In this document: one piece after another, positions 51,181 to 59,877 of the stretch
Layout of the letters: the number at the start of each line of letters is the position of its first letter
How positions within the stretch are numbered: the first letter of the stretch is position 1
Notes under the pieces: model-generated
What the model saw: the letters and a program-made list of their open reading frames with translations, nothing else
What the model was told of the DNA's origin: nothing
Database searches by the model: none
Made by a program: the position numbers and the translations under genes
NCBI GenBank assembly: GCA_020853975.1
Contig: JADYXW010000041.1
Coordinates: forward strand, 1 to 64,000
DNA: 64,000 nt
Reading direction: 5' to 3'
Source of the DNA: Phycisphaerales bacterium
Lineage (GTDB): Bacteria > Planctomycetota > Phycisphaerae > Phycisphaerales > UBA1924

Positions 51181-52041
51181 ATGCCCCGATCCACCGTGCT
51201 GCTCGTCAACCCTTCGAAGCCCGCCGCCAAGAGCGCCGCGGCGAGCGTGCGCGAGTTGGTGCAAGCCCACGGGGAGCTGCTGGGTGAGTTTGCGGCGGAC
51301 GGCGCGGCACTGCCCCCGCAGGCCGCGCGGGCGGACCTTGTTGTGGTGTTCGGCGGGGATGGCACGCTGCTCTCGCAGTCGCGCCGCTGCCTGGATATCC
51401 GCGGCTCGCTGCTGGGCATCAATATGGGAAGGCTCGGGTTCCTCGCGGAGTTCGATCTCGCGGCCATCCGAGAGCAGGCCGCGGGCATCTTCGGCGATGG
51501 CGCCATCTCGACAGAGAGCTACGGCGTGCTGCGGGTGGAGGTGGAACGCAAGGGCCGGGTTGAGTTCGCGGGGCTCGCACTCAACGACGCCGTGGTGACC
51601 GCGGGCCCGCCATACCGGATGATCAGCGCTTCCATCACGATCGACGGGCACACCGGGCCCAGCATGGCGGGCGACGGTGTGGTGGTATGCACGGCGCTGG
51701 GGTCCACGGCGTACAACATGTCCGCGGGCGGCCCGATTCTCTCTCCCGCGGTCGACGCCCTCGCGATTACGCCCATTGCGGCGCACTCCCTCTCGTTCAG
51801 GCCGGTCGTTGTGCCCGGGTCCTCTCGCGTCGAGATTTCCCTGGCCCGGGCGAACTCGGACACGAGCGGCCTAGGAACCACTCTTGTGCTCGACGGGCAG
51901 AGTCACTTCACGATCCGCACGGGGGACCTGATCCGCGTTGTGAAGGACGGACGCACCGTCCGGCTTGTGCGGAACCCTCGCAGCGACTACTGGTCGAGGT
52001 TGATCGGGAAGCTGTATTGGGCAAGCACTCCCCGCACCTGA
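51181..52041 (+). CDS. nadK: NAD kinase
   Basis: NadK phosphorylates NAD+ to NADP+. The 286-residue protein has the diphosphate-binding GGDGTLLSQSRR, the NMGRLGFLAEF strand, and the nucleotide-binding GDGVVVCTALGSTAYNMSAGGPILSP. The N-terminal residues (STVLLVNPSKPAAKSAAASV) match the family Rossmann-like start. A TACGCT hexamer about 48 bases upstream may be its own -10. NADPH supply links loosely with the MEP pathway genes upstream. Confidence 0.95.
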   Translation: MPRSTVLLVNPSKPAAKSAAASVRELVQAHGELLGEFAADGAALPPQAARADLVVVFGGDGTLLSQSRRCLDIRGSLLGINMGRLGFLAEFDLAAIREQAAGIFGDGAISTESYGVLRVEVERKGRVEFAGLALNDAVVTAGPPYRMISASITIDGHTGPSMAGDGVVVCTALGSTAYNMSAGGPILSPAVDALAITPIAAHSLSFRPVVVPGSSRVEISLARANSDTSGLGTTLVLDGQSHFTIRTGDLIRVVKDGRTVRLVRNPRSDYWSRLIGKLYWASTPRT

Positions 52042-52062
52042 CGCCCCGGCCCCGAGGATCGC

Positions 52063-52068
52063 TATGAT
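52063..52068 (+). promoter_or_regulatory. Candidate -10 of the second pseudopilin gene (TATGAT)
   Basis: TATGAT ends 5 bases (CTTCA) before the GTG at 52074 with no Shine-Dalgarno. It lies just after the nadK stop. Confidence 0.55.
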
Positions 52069-52073
52069 CTTCA

Positions 52074-52748
52074 GTGCAACGGGGATTCACACTCATCGAA
52101 CTGCTCGTGGTTATCGCAATCATCGCGCTCTTGCTGGGCATTCTGCTGCCCACGCTCGCAGCGGGCCGCGAGGCCGCCCGGGCCTCGGTGTGCATGTCCA
52201 ACGAGCGTCAGGCGTTCATCGCGATCCGGGCGTACGCGGACGAGAACAAGGGGCAGACACCCGCCCTGGGGGTGCCGTACGCGGCGCTCCCGAACTGGGG
52301 GCTGGTCGTGCAGGCAACCGCCGGGCTGAACGGCAGCACCTCGGCGGAGCTCTTCGCTGCGGGCTCCGTCCTGGTCTGCCCGACGGCTCGGGGGAAGTAT
52401 GGCCCGTCTATGCAGCGGACCTATGCCATCAACGTGACGGGACACGCGGGGACTGGCACCGACCCGGACCACTATGACGCCGGAGCTGGGGCAGCGATCC
52501 GGATCGACCGCGTCGATCGTCCCTCCGACCGCGCGCTGCTCGTGGACTCGAAGCCGGCCCCGGTGACCCCCCCGGCACCGCCCCCCACCCGCACCGCGAG
52601 CGTCATCGACTTCCGCGACCCCCTGACCACCGAGGCGCGGCTCTCACGAATCCACTCCTCGGGCCGCGGGTGGAACACCGGGATGCTCGACGGCTCCGCC
52701 CGTCTCTTCACCGAGATCCCCGGACTCTGGACGGAACCCCTGCCCTGA
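52074..52748 (+). CDS. Pseudopilin-like prepilin protein
   Basis: The 224-residue protein has an extremely short leader (MQR) before [33 protein letters not shown], the prepilin peptidase motif and helix. An extracytoplasmic domain follows, ending with [12 protein letters not shown], a diverged DG motif typical of planctomycete members. A Pro/Thr-rich stretch ([12 protein letters not shown]) lies around residue 165. The start is the GTG at 52074. It is unrelated in detail to the protein at 32105 beyond the shared N-terminus. Confidence 0.88.
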   Translation: MQRGFTLIELLVVIAIIALLLGILLPTLAAGREAARASVCMSNERQAFIAIRAYADENKGQTPALGVPYAALPNWGLVVQATAGLNGSTSAELFAAGSVLVCPTARGKYGPSMQRTYAINVTGHAGTGTDPDHYDAGAGAAIRIDRVDRPSDRALLVDSKPAPVTPPAPPPTRTASVIDFRDPLTTEARLSRIHSSGRGWNTGMLDGSARLFTEIPGLWTEPLP

Positions 52749-52823
52749 TGCTCCGCCTGAAAGCCGGTCCGGCCCTTGCCCAATAACACGGCATCGGGCG
52801 GACGCCCGCGGAAGGGGTGGCGC

Positions 52824-53240
52824 ATGCACGCGGCGAGACTCTCCATGGATCAGCCAGGCTTTCAGCCCAACGCCAGCGCCGATCAGCCCGACCCCATGTT
52901 CGACCCCCACGCCCAGGAGTGGGAGAAGAACTACGCGATGCTCTCGCACCTGAGCCTCATCGCCGCGCACGTGCTGCCCGTGGTCCCAACGCTCGTCATC
53001 TGGCTCATCAAGCGGGACCAGTCGCCCTTTGTCGATGATCATGGAAAGGAAGCGCTCAACTTCCAGATCAGCCTGTGCCTCTACATCGTCGCGAGCGTGA
53101 TTCTCGCGTTCTGCGGCGTCGGGTTCGTGCTCGTCGTCGGCGCGTACGCGCTCGGCGTCGTCGGCATGATCCTGGCCACAATGGCCGCGAGCAAGGGCCG
53201 TTACTACCGCTACCCGATGTGCGTGAGGCTGGTTCGCTAG
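52824..53240 (+). CDS. DUF4870 (Tic20-like) membrane protein
   Basis: The 138-residue protein has an acidic N-terminal tail and three membrane segments. The DUF4870 pattern is clear: WEKNYAMLSHLSLIAAHVLPVVPTLVIWLIKRDQSPFVDDHGKEALNFQISL. DUF4870 proteins are distantly related to Tic20, with no settled bacterial function. The ATG at 52824 has AAGGGG 6 bases upstream. The gene's stop overlaps the convergent glycosyltransferase stop region by 4 bases. Confidence 0.88.
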   Translation: MHAARLSMDQPGFQPNASADQPDPMFDPHAQEWEKNYAMLSHLSLIAAHVLPVVPTLVIWLIKRDQSPFVDDHGKEALNFQISLCLYIVASVILAFCGVGFVLVVGAYALGVVGMILATMAASKGRYYRYPMCVRLVR

Positions 53241-53953
53241 AGGCTCTTTGAGCTGGGGGCAGGGGCAGGATCGACGCCCCACAGCAGGCCCTGTTCGCGC
53301 CGATGGCACCACAGCCGCAGGTCGTGGTCCGCGTAGGTGAAGCCACGCTTGAAGGTGGCGTCCGCCTCGCCTCCTCCATCGGGATGGAAGTGGCTGATCT
53401 TCGCCCGGGGTTCAAAGACCCAGTTACCCAGGCACGAAATGGTCACGCCGAGCTCGGCATCGTTGAGCAGGTGGTAGTAGCCGGGCATGAACAGCCTGCC
53501 CTGGGGGTCCGCCCGGCGAAAGCGGTCCAGGAACGCTCGCCCGAGGAGCGGGAAGGCGAGCTCGTACGCGCCGGGGATGTTCTCCTGGGCCAGCCCCACC
53601 ACGCCGTCGGAGTCCGGGAAGTGATCGAGCAAGGTCGCGGTCGCGATGTCGAGGGTTTCGGAGCCGAAGAGGCAATCATCCGTGCAGAACAACCCGTGAG
53701 CGCCAACCAGCGACCGAAACACGAAGTTCAGTGGGGCGGTGCAGCCGATCCGCTTGTTCACTTCCGTGCTGTAGACGCACTCCACGAGCCCCGGGTAGCG
53801 CGAGCAGGTCTCGATGGTTCCCGGGTCGCCCGCAGCGACGCAGACCCGCGCCGGGTAGCCCGAAGCCCGCACCGACTCGATCATCGCAGACAGTCGCTCG
53901 GGGCGTTTGTAGGATGCGAGGAACAGGTCGACCGGTGGGCGTGGGTCGCTCAT
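53237..53953 (-). CDS. Glycosyltransferase-like (GT-A fold) protein
   Basis: The 238-residue protein starts like a family 2-type transferase (PVDLFLASYKRPERLSAMIESVRASGYPARVCVAAGD). The nucleotide-sugar DxD equivalent is plausibly FCTDDCLFG. The later part (ENIPGAYELAFPLLGRAFLDRF, MPGYYHLLNDAELGVTISCLG) gives the acceptor side. The product and substrate are unknown. It overlaps the preceding gene by ATGA and is convergent with the DUF4870 gene. Confidence 0.78.
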   Translation of the reverse strand: MSDPRPPVDLFLASYKRPERLSAMIESVRASGYPARVCVAAGDPGTIETCSRYPGLVECVYSTEVNKRIGCTAPLNFVFRSLVGAHGLFCTDDCLFGSETLDIATATLLDHFPDSDGVVGLAQENIPGAYELAFPLLGRAFLDRFRRADPQGRLFMPGYYHLLNDAELGVTISCLGNWVFEPRAKISHFHPDGGGEADATFKRGFTYADHDLRLWCHRREQGLLWGVDPAPAPSSKSL

Positions 53954-55185
53954 ACCACTGGCTCCGCACGGGGTGCCGAAGTGACGGCCTGTGGCCTGAA
54001 CCAGGCGCGAGCGTCCCGGAATGCCCGCTGCCGCTCCGAGTCCACGAGCAGACCCGGAGTCTGCGTCCAGCGGATGGGGTTGAGCCCGTTCAGACGTTCA
54101 ACCAATCCCGCGTCGTTGTCCGGGGTGATGACGTGCATGGGTTCGGGTCGCAGCGCTGTGCCGGCGTCGACACGGTCGACAGGCGTCGGCCGACCACTCG
54201 CCCACGCGGGCTCGCCGTGGAGTGCGTCATCGACCCCGACCCAGGGAACCTGCTTGGCATCGAGTGCGGCGGCGACGTGGGCCGCGTTCCGGCCCAGGCC
54301 CCAGAGGACCACGTCGCGCCCGGGCTCCGCCATGCCCGCGATCAGACCTGCCCGGAGCGCATGCGCCCTGGACGCGGCATGGACCAATCCGCCCTGAGTC
54401 TGCAGCACGTGCCGGGGCGGTGCGCCGCAGAAGCCGAGTCTTGACCACCATCTCCCGAAGAGTTCCGGGTGCCTCGTCTGCGTTTCGAGCACCGCGCGAC
54501 CCGAGGCCCGGAGCCAGCCGCGCGCCAGGCGCTCCGCGACGAGCCCGTCGATCCACGAGGCGACCGCCGCCTCTGTGGCGCCGTTCGCGAGTGCGGCCGC
54601 CGCTCGGACCATGAGACCGGTCGCGGGCTCCGGGGCCTGGGGCCGAAGCGTGAACGCGGCGATGGACTCTGGCCGGACGCGCCACCAGGCGCCGCTCGCA
54701 GCGAGGCCAAGCTGAAGCCTGTACCACCACGCTTCCCGCGCGGGCGTGGATGCGAGCGCTGTCGCGACCGCCGCCCGACGAGTCAGCATCGCGACGGGGG
54801 GTATCCAATCGGCGGCACAAAGAGCCGCGAGATCGAGCACCTCTCCAAGGCCCTCGACCCGGTTCCCCGGCACAACCCCCAGGGGACACCAGCCCACCCA
54901 GGAGCCGGCGCTACCGACAGCGTCTGATGGAAGGTCGTTGAGCAGCACTCGCAGCGCGTGCGGCGCCAGCTCGTCGCGATCGTCCATCCACAGGAAATAC
55001 TCGCACCGCGAGGCCGCCGCGACCGACAGGAGCGCCGAGACCGGCTCTGTTCCGGAGACCACGCGGACTTCGCACGGCGTGTGGACCGACTGGGCCTCGG
55101 CCTGCGACTTGGCGCGGGCGGCCAGAGCGTGGTCCTGCCCGGCGAGCACCGCGATGCAGACCGGGTGTTGCGCTGAGTGCGACAC
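53950..55185 (-). CDS. Glycosyltransferase-like protein with C-terminal Rossmann-like domain
   Basis: The 411-residue protein seems to be two-part. The N-terminal 130 residues look like a GT-A domain (CIAVLAGQDHALAARAKSQAE and CEYFLWMDDRDELAPHALRVLLND, with a DD motif). The C-terminal 130 residues contain a nucleotide-binding-like DVVLWGLGRNAAHVAAALDAKQVPWVGVDD, as seen in small Rossmann domains attached to sugar-modifying enzymes. The middle is helical. The start is a GTG. It overlaps the next glycosyltransferase by 4 bases, so the pair should act together on a surface glycan. Exact activity is unknown. Confidence 0.72.
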   Translation of the reverse strand: MSHSAQHPVCIAVLAGQDHALAARAKSQAEAQSVHTPCEVRVVSGTEPVSALLSVAAASRCEYFLWMDDRDELAPHALRVLLNDLPSDAVGSAGSWVGWCPLGVVPGNRVEGLGEVLDLAALCAADWIPPVAMLTRRAAVATALASTPAREAWWYRLQLGLAASGAWWRVRPESIAAFTLRPQAPEPATGLMVRAAAALANGATEAAVASWIDGLVAERLARGWLRASGRAVLETQTRHPELFGRWWSRLGFCGAPPRHVLQTQGGLVHAASRAHALRAGLIAGMAEPGRDVVLWGLGRNAAHVAAALDAKQVPWVGVDDALHGEPAWASGRPTPVDRVDAGTALRPEPMHVITPDNDAGLVERLNGLNPIRWTQTPGLLVDSERQRAFRDARAWFRPQAVTSAPRAEPVV

Positions 55186-55251
55186 GCCGTGCTATCGGCC
55201 CGAGCCTTCCGCAGGCTTGAGCCTGTGGGCCCGTTCCCGGGACTCTGCGGT

Positions 55252-57519
55252 TCACGGGCCCCGGAGAAGCTCGAGCCTCAGGACCGCGTGACCATCGAGC
55301 TGGAAGTACTCCACCTCGATCTGCACCCTGGCGTCGCTCGGCAGGTCGAAGGTGCCGGAGTCCTGGGCCGGGGCATGGTGTGTCCAGTCTTCGATCACGG
55401 TGCGGGGCTCGGCGCCGTCGATACGGACCCGGACCCGCACGCCGTCGTCACTGGTCGTTCGGACCGTCCACGCCCCGGCTGGCAGTGGCAGCTCGGTCAA
55501 CGCGATGATCCCATAGTTCGAGCCACCGGGCAGGCTGTCTCGGGCGACACCCAGGCCGGGCAGGGAGCGCAGACCGCCCCCTCCCAACGGGAGGTTGAGG
55601 TCGCCGCGAAGTTGGAAGGACGTGCCGCCCGGGCCGGCCGCTCGCCAAGCGGCAAGGTCCTGCCTCGGGTCCACTGGGGAGGGAAATGCGGAGCAGTGCC
55701 AAGTCGTCCGCAGCATGGCGCCCTGCTTCTGCCAGGAAGCGCCTCCCGCATCGACGGAGAGCGCGTACTGGCACAGGCCCTCTGCCACAGGCACGCACTC
55801 GATCTCAACCATGCCGTCGCGGTTCCATACGCGGGCATGTACGTCATCAGAGGCCCCAACCACGGCTCGCGTCGCACCGAAGACCTGCCAGCGATCCGCA
55901 CCGGCGCCGGCCCCCGCGTACCGCATCATGGGCGACTCATGGTCCCACGGCCCCCACTCCCCCATGATGATGTGCTGGCGTCCCCTCAACGCAGCTCGGG
56001 CTCCCAGGGGGCTCGACAAGCCTTCGGCCTTCCACGCTCCGGAGGTGGAGGGCCGCTCGGCGGCTCCATCGGTCAGGAGCGAGATGCCAGCGGAGAGATC
56101 GAACTCCTGCGCTCCGTCCGACGCAAGCTCGACGACGTTCGCGTGATACGCGTTGCCCTTCGCGTGGGTGCCGTCCGGGTCTCGCACCTGCAGCACCGTC
56201 AGGGGAGGAGGCTTGCCCCCGACCCAGGCGAATGGGTGGTGTCCGTCAATACGAACGAGGTTGTGCGAGAACTCGTTGTGCGAGGGCCCCTTGTAGCGAG
56301 CTCTCACTCCCGGCGTAGCGAGCAGCCCCTTGTCGTCGTCCCACCAGAGGTGAAGCGCGACGCGGTTGTTGACGAAGGTATTGTTGCGGATGAGGTGACC
56401 CCCGCCGTGCTCGATGTTGATCGCGCCGCGCTCGAGCCCGTAGCCCATTGCGCCGTTATCTTCGAACGTGTTGTCCTCGACGGCCCAGCCGTTGGAGTAC
56501 CCGCCCCAGATGCCGCAGATCGCGTTGTCCACGATGCGATTGGCGATGACGATGCAGCGATCACTGAACGTGTGCTCCAGGCCGTGGGCGACAGCATGAC
56601 TCAGGTCGTTGCCGATGAAGACGTTCTCGGTACAGCCCGCGGCTGCGTAGTCAAAGTCCGGGCTCGGGGGCGGAGTCTCACCCAAGCTCTCCTTGCCCCC
56701 GAAACCGAAGAACCCGTCCCCGCCGTGGGTCGCCGAGTTCTCGATGAAGATGTTGCGCTGGCAGGCCTCGAAGCAGAGGATTCCGGCGGAGTCCTGCCCT
56801 CGGTTGTACACGTCGTGGCTGTATCCGCGGACGCAGAAATCAAGGGCATTTCTCGACACGAGGTTGTCGGAGCTTCGCCAGAGTGCGAGCCCCCACCCGG
56901 ACAGGAAAGACGCGTCGCAGTCCACGATGCGTGACCTCTGCACGCGGTCGAGGATGATGCCGTTCTGCCCGGTTCGGACGCGGACATCGCGGATGGCCAC
57001 TCCCGACGCCCGCTCCACGACGACGGCCCCTCCATAGCGGCTCATCCACTCGTGCCGATCGTTCTCGTGAGGCCACAACCAATCGGCAGAATCCTCTCGC
57101 TGCGGGGTGCTGCGGAGCCGCTGGCGGAAGTTGTCGTGGAAGCGGGCGCCCTCGAGCCCGAAGCCATCGCAGTTCGAGGCATAGAGGCCGACCTTGTAGC
57201 CGGCAACCTTGGCGTGCTCGATTCGCACGCGCCGCACGCCGTCGACGCGAACGCCGATCCCCGTGAGAGTGTCCCAGGCCGCCAGCCCGGGCGTGTCCCC
57301 GACACTGGCTCCTCTCAGCACGGCCCCGGGCTCGAATCGCACCGTAACGTCGTCGGCGACGACATGGATGACGCCGTCGCCGTCGGTGTCCGGGATGATC
57401 GTTCCCTCGGGGACGCGGATGATGCAGGACTCGGTGATGCGGACATTGTCCCGGTCCACGACCACAACCGGGAGGTCCGCGTGCTGCACGAGGAGTGAGA
57501 TCACGAGCGGGGTCAGCAT
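55252..57519 (-). CDS. Secreted right-handed parallel beta-helix protein
   Basis: The 755-residue protein has an N-terminal export signal (MLTPLVISLLVQHADL). A long region of short turns rich in Asn, Gly and Val follows, typical of a parallel beta-helix (NosD/pectate lyase-like). Examples are NIFIENSATHGGDG, CIVIANRIVDNAICGIWGG and LIRNNTFVNNRVALHLWWDD. The last 200 residues form a beta-rich domain with GAWTVRTTSDDGVRVRVRIDG, which resembles PA14-type carbohydrate-binding folds. A polysaccharide-binding or -degrading role is plausible but unproven. I moved the start to the ATG at 57519, which follows TAGGCT by 5 bases. Confidence 0.82.
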   Translation of the reverse strand: MLTPLVISLLVQHADLPVVVVDRDNVRITESCIIRVPEGTIIPDTDGDGVIHVVADDVTVRFEPGAVLRGASVGDTPGLAAWDTLTGIGVRVDGVRRVRIEHAKVAGYKVGLYASNCDGFGLEGARFHDNFRQRLRSTPQREDSADWLWPHENDRHEWMSRYGGAVVVERASGVAIRDVRVRTGQNGIILDRVQRSRIVDCDASFLSGWGLALWRSSDNLVSRNALDFCVRGYSHDVYNRGQDSAGILCFEACQRNIFIENSATHGGDGFFGFGGKESLGETPPPSPDFDYAAAGCTENVFIGNDLSHAVAHGLEHTFSDRCIVIANRIVDNAICGIWGGYSNGWAVEDNTFEDNGAMGYGLERGAINIEHGGGHLIRNNTFVNNRVALHLWWDDDKGLLATPGVRARYKGPSHNEFSHNLVRIDGHHPFAWVGGKPPPLTVLQVRDPDGTHAKGNAYHANVVELASDGAQEFDLSAGISLLTDGAAERPSTSGAWKAEGLSSPLGARAALRGRQHIIMGEWGPWDHESPMMRYAGAGAGADRWQVFGATRAVVGASDDVHARVWNRDGMVEIECVPVAEGLCQYALSVDAGGASWQKQGAMLRTTWHCSAFPSPVDPRQDLAAWRAAGPGGTSFQLRGDLNLPLGGGGLRSLPGLGVARDSLPGGSNYGIIALTELPLPAGAWTVRTTSDDGVRVRVRIDGAEPRTVIEDWTHHAPAQDSGTFDLPSDARVQIEVEYFQLDGHAVLRLELLRGP

Positions 57520-57524
57520 CGTGA

Positions 57525-57530
57525 AGCCTA
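57525..57530 (-). promoter_or_regulatory. Candidate -10 of the beta-helix gene
   Basis: On the minus strand TAGGCT is followed by TCACG (5 bases) and the ATG at 57519, without a Shine-Dalgarno. Confidence 0.4.
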
Positions 57531-57548
57531 CGTCGCCGCGACGGGCAG

Positions 57549-57582
57549 AAAAAAACACGCCGCCCCGGTTGGGAGCGGCGTG
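57549..57582 (-). terminator. Terminator of the HU gene
   Basis: Read on the minus strand, an 11-bp stem (CACGCCGCTCC with GGGCGGCGTG, one G-T pair) is followed by TTTTTTT. It is placed just after the HU stop, before the beta-helix gene promoter. Confidence 0.85.
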
Positions 57583-57607
57583 CGTGTTCAGTCAGCGTGG
57601 CGCGGGC

Positions 57608-57985
57608 TCACACCATGGACTTGAGGCCCTTGAGGGGGCGGATGCGGATGGCGGTGCTGGCGGGCTTGGCCTTGAACACCTTCTCGAGCTTGGTGAAGGG
57701 GTCGATGCCCTTGCGCTCCTTGGTGGCGGGCTTGAAGATGCTCTTGACCTTCATGAGGCCGGGGACGACGAAGATCTTGGGCTTGTCTGCGCCGGGCTTG
57801 GCCAGGTCGGCGGCCATGACCTTGGACAGGGTCTCGAACACGCCGGCCACGTCCTTGCGCTTCAGGCCGTTGTGCTCGGCGAGCATGTTGAACAGCTCGC
57901 TCTTCTTGCGGGGCTTGCTGCTCGCGGTGATCTTCGCGGGTTTCGGGGCGGCCTTGGTCGTTGCCTTTGCGGTCTTCTTCGCCAT
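57608..57985 (-). CDS. HU-family nucleoid protein with basic tail
   Basis: The 125-residue basic protein folds DNA in the nucleoid. Residues about 28-90 match the HU/IHF core (KKSELFNMLAEHNGLKRKDVAGVFETLSKVMAADLAKPG...KIFVVPGLMKVKS). The usual HU arm is replaced by IFKPATKERKGIDPFTKLEKVFK. An N-terminal Lys/Ala/Pro-rich tail (KKTAKATTKAAPKPAK) precedes it, similar to tails that add non-specific DNA binding. The ATG at 57985 has AGGAGA 7 bases upstream. A good promoter (58031-58059) and terminator flank it, so it is monocistronic. Confidence 0.87.
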   Translation of the reverse strand: MAKKTAKATTKAAPKPAKITASSKPRKKSELFNMLAEHNGLKRKDVAGVFETLSKVMAADLAKPGADKPKIFVVPGLMKVKSIFKPATKERKGIDPFTKLEKVFKAKPASTAIRIRPLKGLKSMV

Positions 57986-58030
57986 CGCAAATCTCCTGGT
58001 TGTGCGGTCCTCCAATGACCGCGTCGGGCT

Positions 58031-58059
58031 TTTTCTAGCAGGTTCCAACTGCTATCGCA
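58031..58059 (-). promoter_or_regulatory. Promoter of the HU gene
   Basis: On the minus strand TTGCGA (58059-58054) and TAGAAA (58036-58031) are separated by 17 bases. The leader of about 40 bases contains the Shine-Dalgarno AGGAGA. It is the most conventional promoter in the window. Confidence 0.65.
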
Positions 58060-58070
58060 AGTCGGCGCGG

Positions 58071-58105
58071 GAAAAAACGCCCGAATTGCGGGGGTTTTTG
58101 TCGGG
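58071..58105 (-). terminator. Terminator of the EEP nuclease gene
   Basis: On the minus strand GCCCGA and TCGGGC form a 6-bp stem, with an extra inner CCCG/CGGG option, followed by GTTTTTT. It lies after the nuclease stop and just upstream of the HU promoter. Confidence 0.6.
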
Positions 58106-58158
58106 CATCAGCTTTCGTGGGCTTGAGAGTTTCCGGAAATGGCCTGAAAGCGACGGTT

Positions 58159-58959
58159 TCAGAAGAGCCCCCGCAGTTCAGGCTCTCTCCGGGCGGGGCC
58201 GGCGGCTGTCACATCCACTACCACCGCGGAGTGATCGGAGAGCCCGCGTTCGCGCCCGGCGTGATCGTGCCAGGCCCCGCGAACCCGGGCTCCGACGCCG
58301 GGGGAGGCCCATGCCCCATCGATCCGGCCCGAGCAGCCGTCGTGCCCCTCCCAGGTGGGGTCGCGGCGGCCCGGGTTGCTCTCACGCCAGCAATCCCGGT
58401 ACCCGAGTGACCAGAGCACGCCCAGCAGTTCCTCCCCCCCATAGCGTGTGGACCCATCGGGACCTCGCCGCGCAGTATTTAGGTCTCCAACGATCAGCAG
58501 CGGGCGGCTGCACCAGGTCCTCGCAACGTCCAGCAACCCGTGCAAGAACAGCGACTTATCGCCGGGACGAGTGTCGTCCGGCACGTGCACGCCGAGCACG
58601 GCCAGGTCCAGCTTCTCAAACCACGCGCCGAGCCATCGGCGACCAGGGACCCCGCTCGGAGCCGGGATGAGCGAGGTGGGCGGTGATTCGCTCGCCAAGA
58701 GCAACCCGTTGGCGTCGCCGGCGTCCGAGGTGTGCTGGTACGCGAGCCCTGAATCCGCGAACTGGGATCGGAGCATGGAACCCCGGGCGGCCCGGAACTC
58801 CTGCAAGACGACGACCTGCGGACAGAGGGAGTTCAGGTGGAGCCCGATGAGGGGGGTGCGCACGGCCCCCCCGCCCTGGAGGATGTTCCAAGACACAACC
58901 CGCAGGCAGCCCGAAATCGGCCCTTGCACAAGGCCATCATTCGCCGTCGCCCCTTGCAA
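58159..58959 (-). CDS. Endonuclease/exonuclease/phosphatase family protein
   Basis: The 266-residue protein matches the EEP fold: LRVVSWNILQGGG (metal-binding Asn), VVVLQEFRAA (metal-binding Glu), LLIVGDLNTARRG (catalytic Asp-x-Asn) and the C-terminal GLSDHSAVVVDV with the catalytic histidine. Such enzymes cut DNA, RNA or phosphoesters; the substrate is unclear. There is no signal peptide. The start is uncertain: the track begins at TTG 58959, and a GTG at 58929 is equally possible, since neither has a clear ribosome binding site. It diverges from the histidine kinase at 58987. Confidence 0.88.
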   Translation of the reverse strand: MQGATANDGLVQGPISGCLRVVSWNILQGGGAVRTPLIGLHLNSLCPQVVVLQEFRAARGSMLRSQFADSGLAYQHTSDAGDANGLLLASESPPTSLIPAPSGVPGRRWLGAWFEKLDLAVLGVHVPDDTRPGDKSLFLHGLLDVARTWCSRPLLIVGDLNTARRGPDGSTRYGGEELLGVLWSLGYRDCWRESNPGRRDPTWEGHDGCSGRIDGAWASPGVGARVRGAWHDHAGRERGLSDHSAVVVDVTAAGPARREPELRGLF

Positions 58960-58975
58960 AGCAGTCGGCGGGGGC

Positions 58976-58981
58976 GATACT
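58976..58981 (+). promoter_or_regulatory. Candidate -10 of the kinase gene at 58987
   Basis: GATACT ends 5 bases (TCCGC) before the GTG at 58987. It departs from TANNNT at the first base but keeps the A and final T. Confidence 0.3.
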
Positions 58982-58986
58982 TCCGC

Positions 58987-59838
58987 GTGGTTGGCGTCTG
59001 GATCATCCTCGGAATCGCGTTTGGTGCGGGCGCGACGGCGCTCGCCGCGTGGTGGCGGATCAGGCGTTCGAGCGCGCGGGCCCGCGTGGCGGAGCGCCGA
59101 GCACGGGCCGCGGAGCGCCTAGCGGAGCTGGGGGCCATGACCGGGGGGCTCGCCCACGAGATCAAGAACCCGCTGTCCACGATCGGCCTGAACGCCCAGT
59201 TGCTGGCGGAGGGGATCGATGAACTGCCCGCCGACGCCCCGCCGGACCCCGAACTCAAGCAGAGACTCTCGCGGCGGCTCACATCGCTGCGTCGCGAGAC
59301 CGAGCGGCTGCGGGGCATCCTGACCGATTTCCTGAGCTATGCAGGGGAAGTGCGGGTCGACCTCAAGGCCACGGACATCAACGAGGTCGTGTCGGAGTTG
59401 GCCGACTTCTTCGGCCCACAGGCTCAGCAGCAGGGCGTGCGGATGAGGCTGGACGCTCCGGGGGGCACGGTTCGGGCCCACGTCGACCCTGCCTTGCTGA
59501 AGCAGGCCCTGCTGAATCTGGCACTCAACTCGGTGCAGGCGCTGGCCTCGATGCCGGCGGGTTCCGGACCCCGTGAACTGATCCTGAAGACCAGCCGCGG
59601 TCACGACGCCGAGAAGGTGCCGGTGGTGGAGATTCGCGTCATCGACACCGGGCCGGGGATGGCGCCGGAAGTCCTGGCGAACCTCTTCACTCCATACTTC
59701 ACGACCAAGGCGGGAGGGTCCGGGCTGGGCCTGCCGACGACGCGGAGGTTGATCGAGGCCCAGAACGGCCGCATCGAGGTGCACTCGGAACCGGGGCGGG
59801 GCACGGTGTTCACCATCGCGTTTCCGGCGTTGGCGTAG
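58987..59838 (+). CDS. Membrane-anchored histidine kinase
   Basis: The 283-residue kinase has one N-terminal membrane segment (IILGIAFGAGATALAAWW), a short coiled coil, and no separate sensor domain. The phospho-acceptor box is GGLAHEIKNPLSTIGLNAQLL. The ATPase domain has NLALNSVQAL, VIDTGPGMAPE and GGSGLGLPTTRRLIE. This plan matches NtrB/AtoS-type kinases that usually signal to sigma-54 activators, but no response regulator is in this cluster. The track starts at 58837 inside the divergent nuclease gene; the GTG at 58987 removes that overlap. The FHA-kinase gene follows by 39 bases. Confidence 0.88.
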   Translation: MVGVWIILGIAFGAGATALAAWWRIRRSSARARVAERRARAAERLAELGAMTGGLAHEIKNPLSTIGLNAQLLAEGIDELPADAPPDPELKQRLSRRLTSLRRETERLRGILTDFLSYAGEVRVDLKATDINEVVSELADFFGPQAQQQGVRMRLDAPGGTVRAHVDPALLKQALLNLALNSVQALASMPAGSGPRELILKTSRGHDAEKVPVVEIRVIDTGPGMAPEVLANLFTPYFTTKAGGSGLGLPTTRRLIEAQNGRIEVHSEPGRGTVFTIAFPALA

Positions 59839-59866
59839 TCAGGCAACTCCGGGGGGAACCCGCCCG

Positions 59867-59872
59867 TATGGT
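59867..59872 (+). promoter_or_regulatory. Candidate -10 of the FHA-kinase gene (TATGGT)
   Basis: TATGGT ends 5 bases (TTGCG) before the GTG at 59878, with no Shine-Dalgarno. Confidence 0.45.
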
Positions 59873-59877
59873 TTGCG

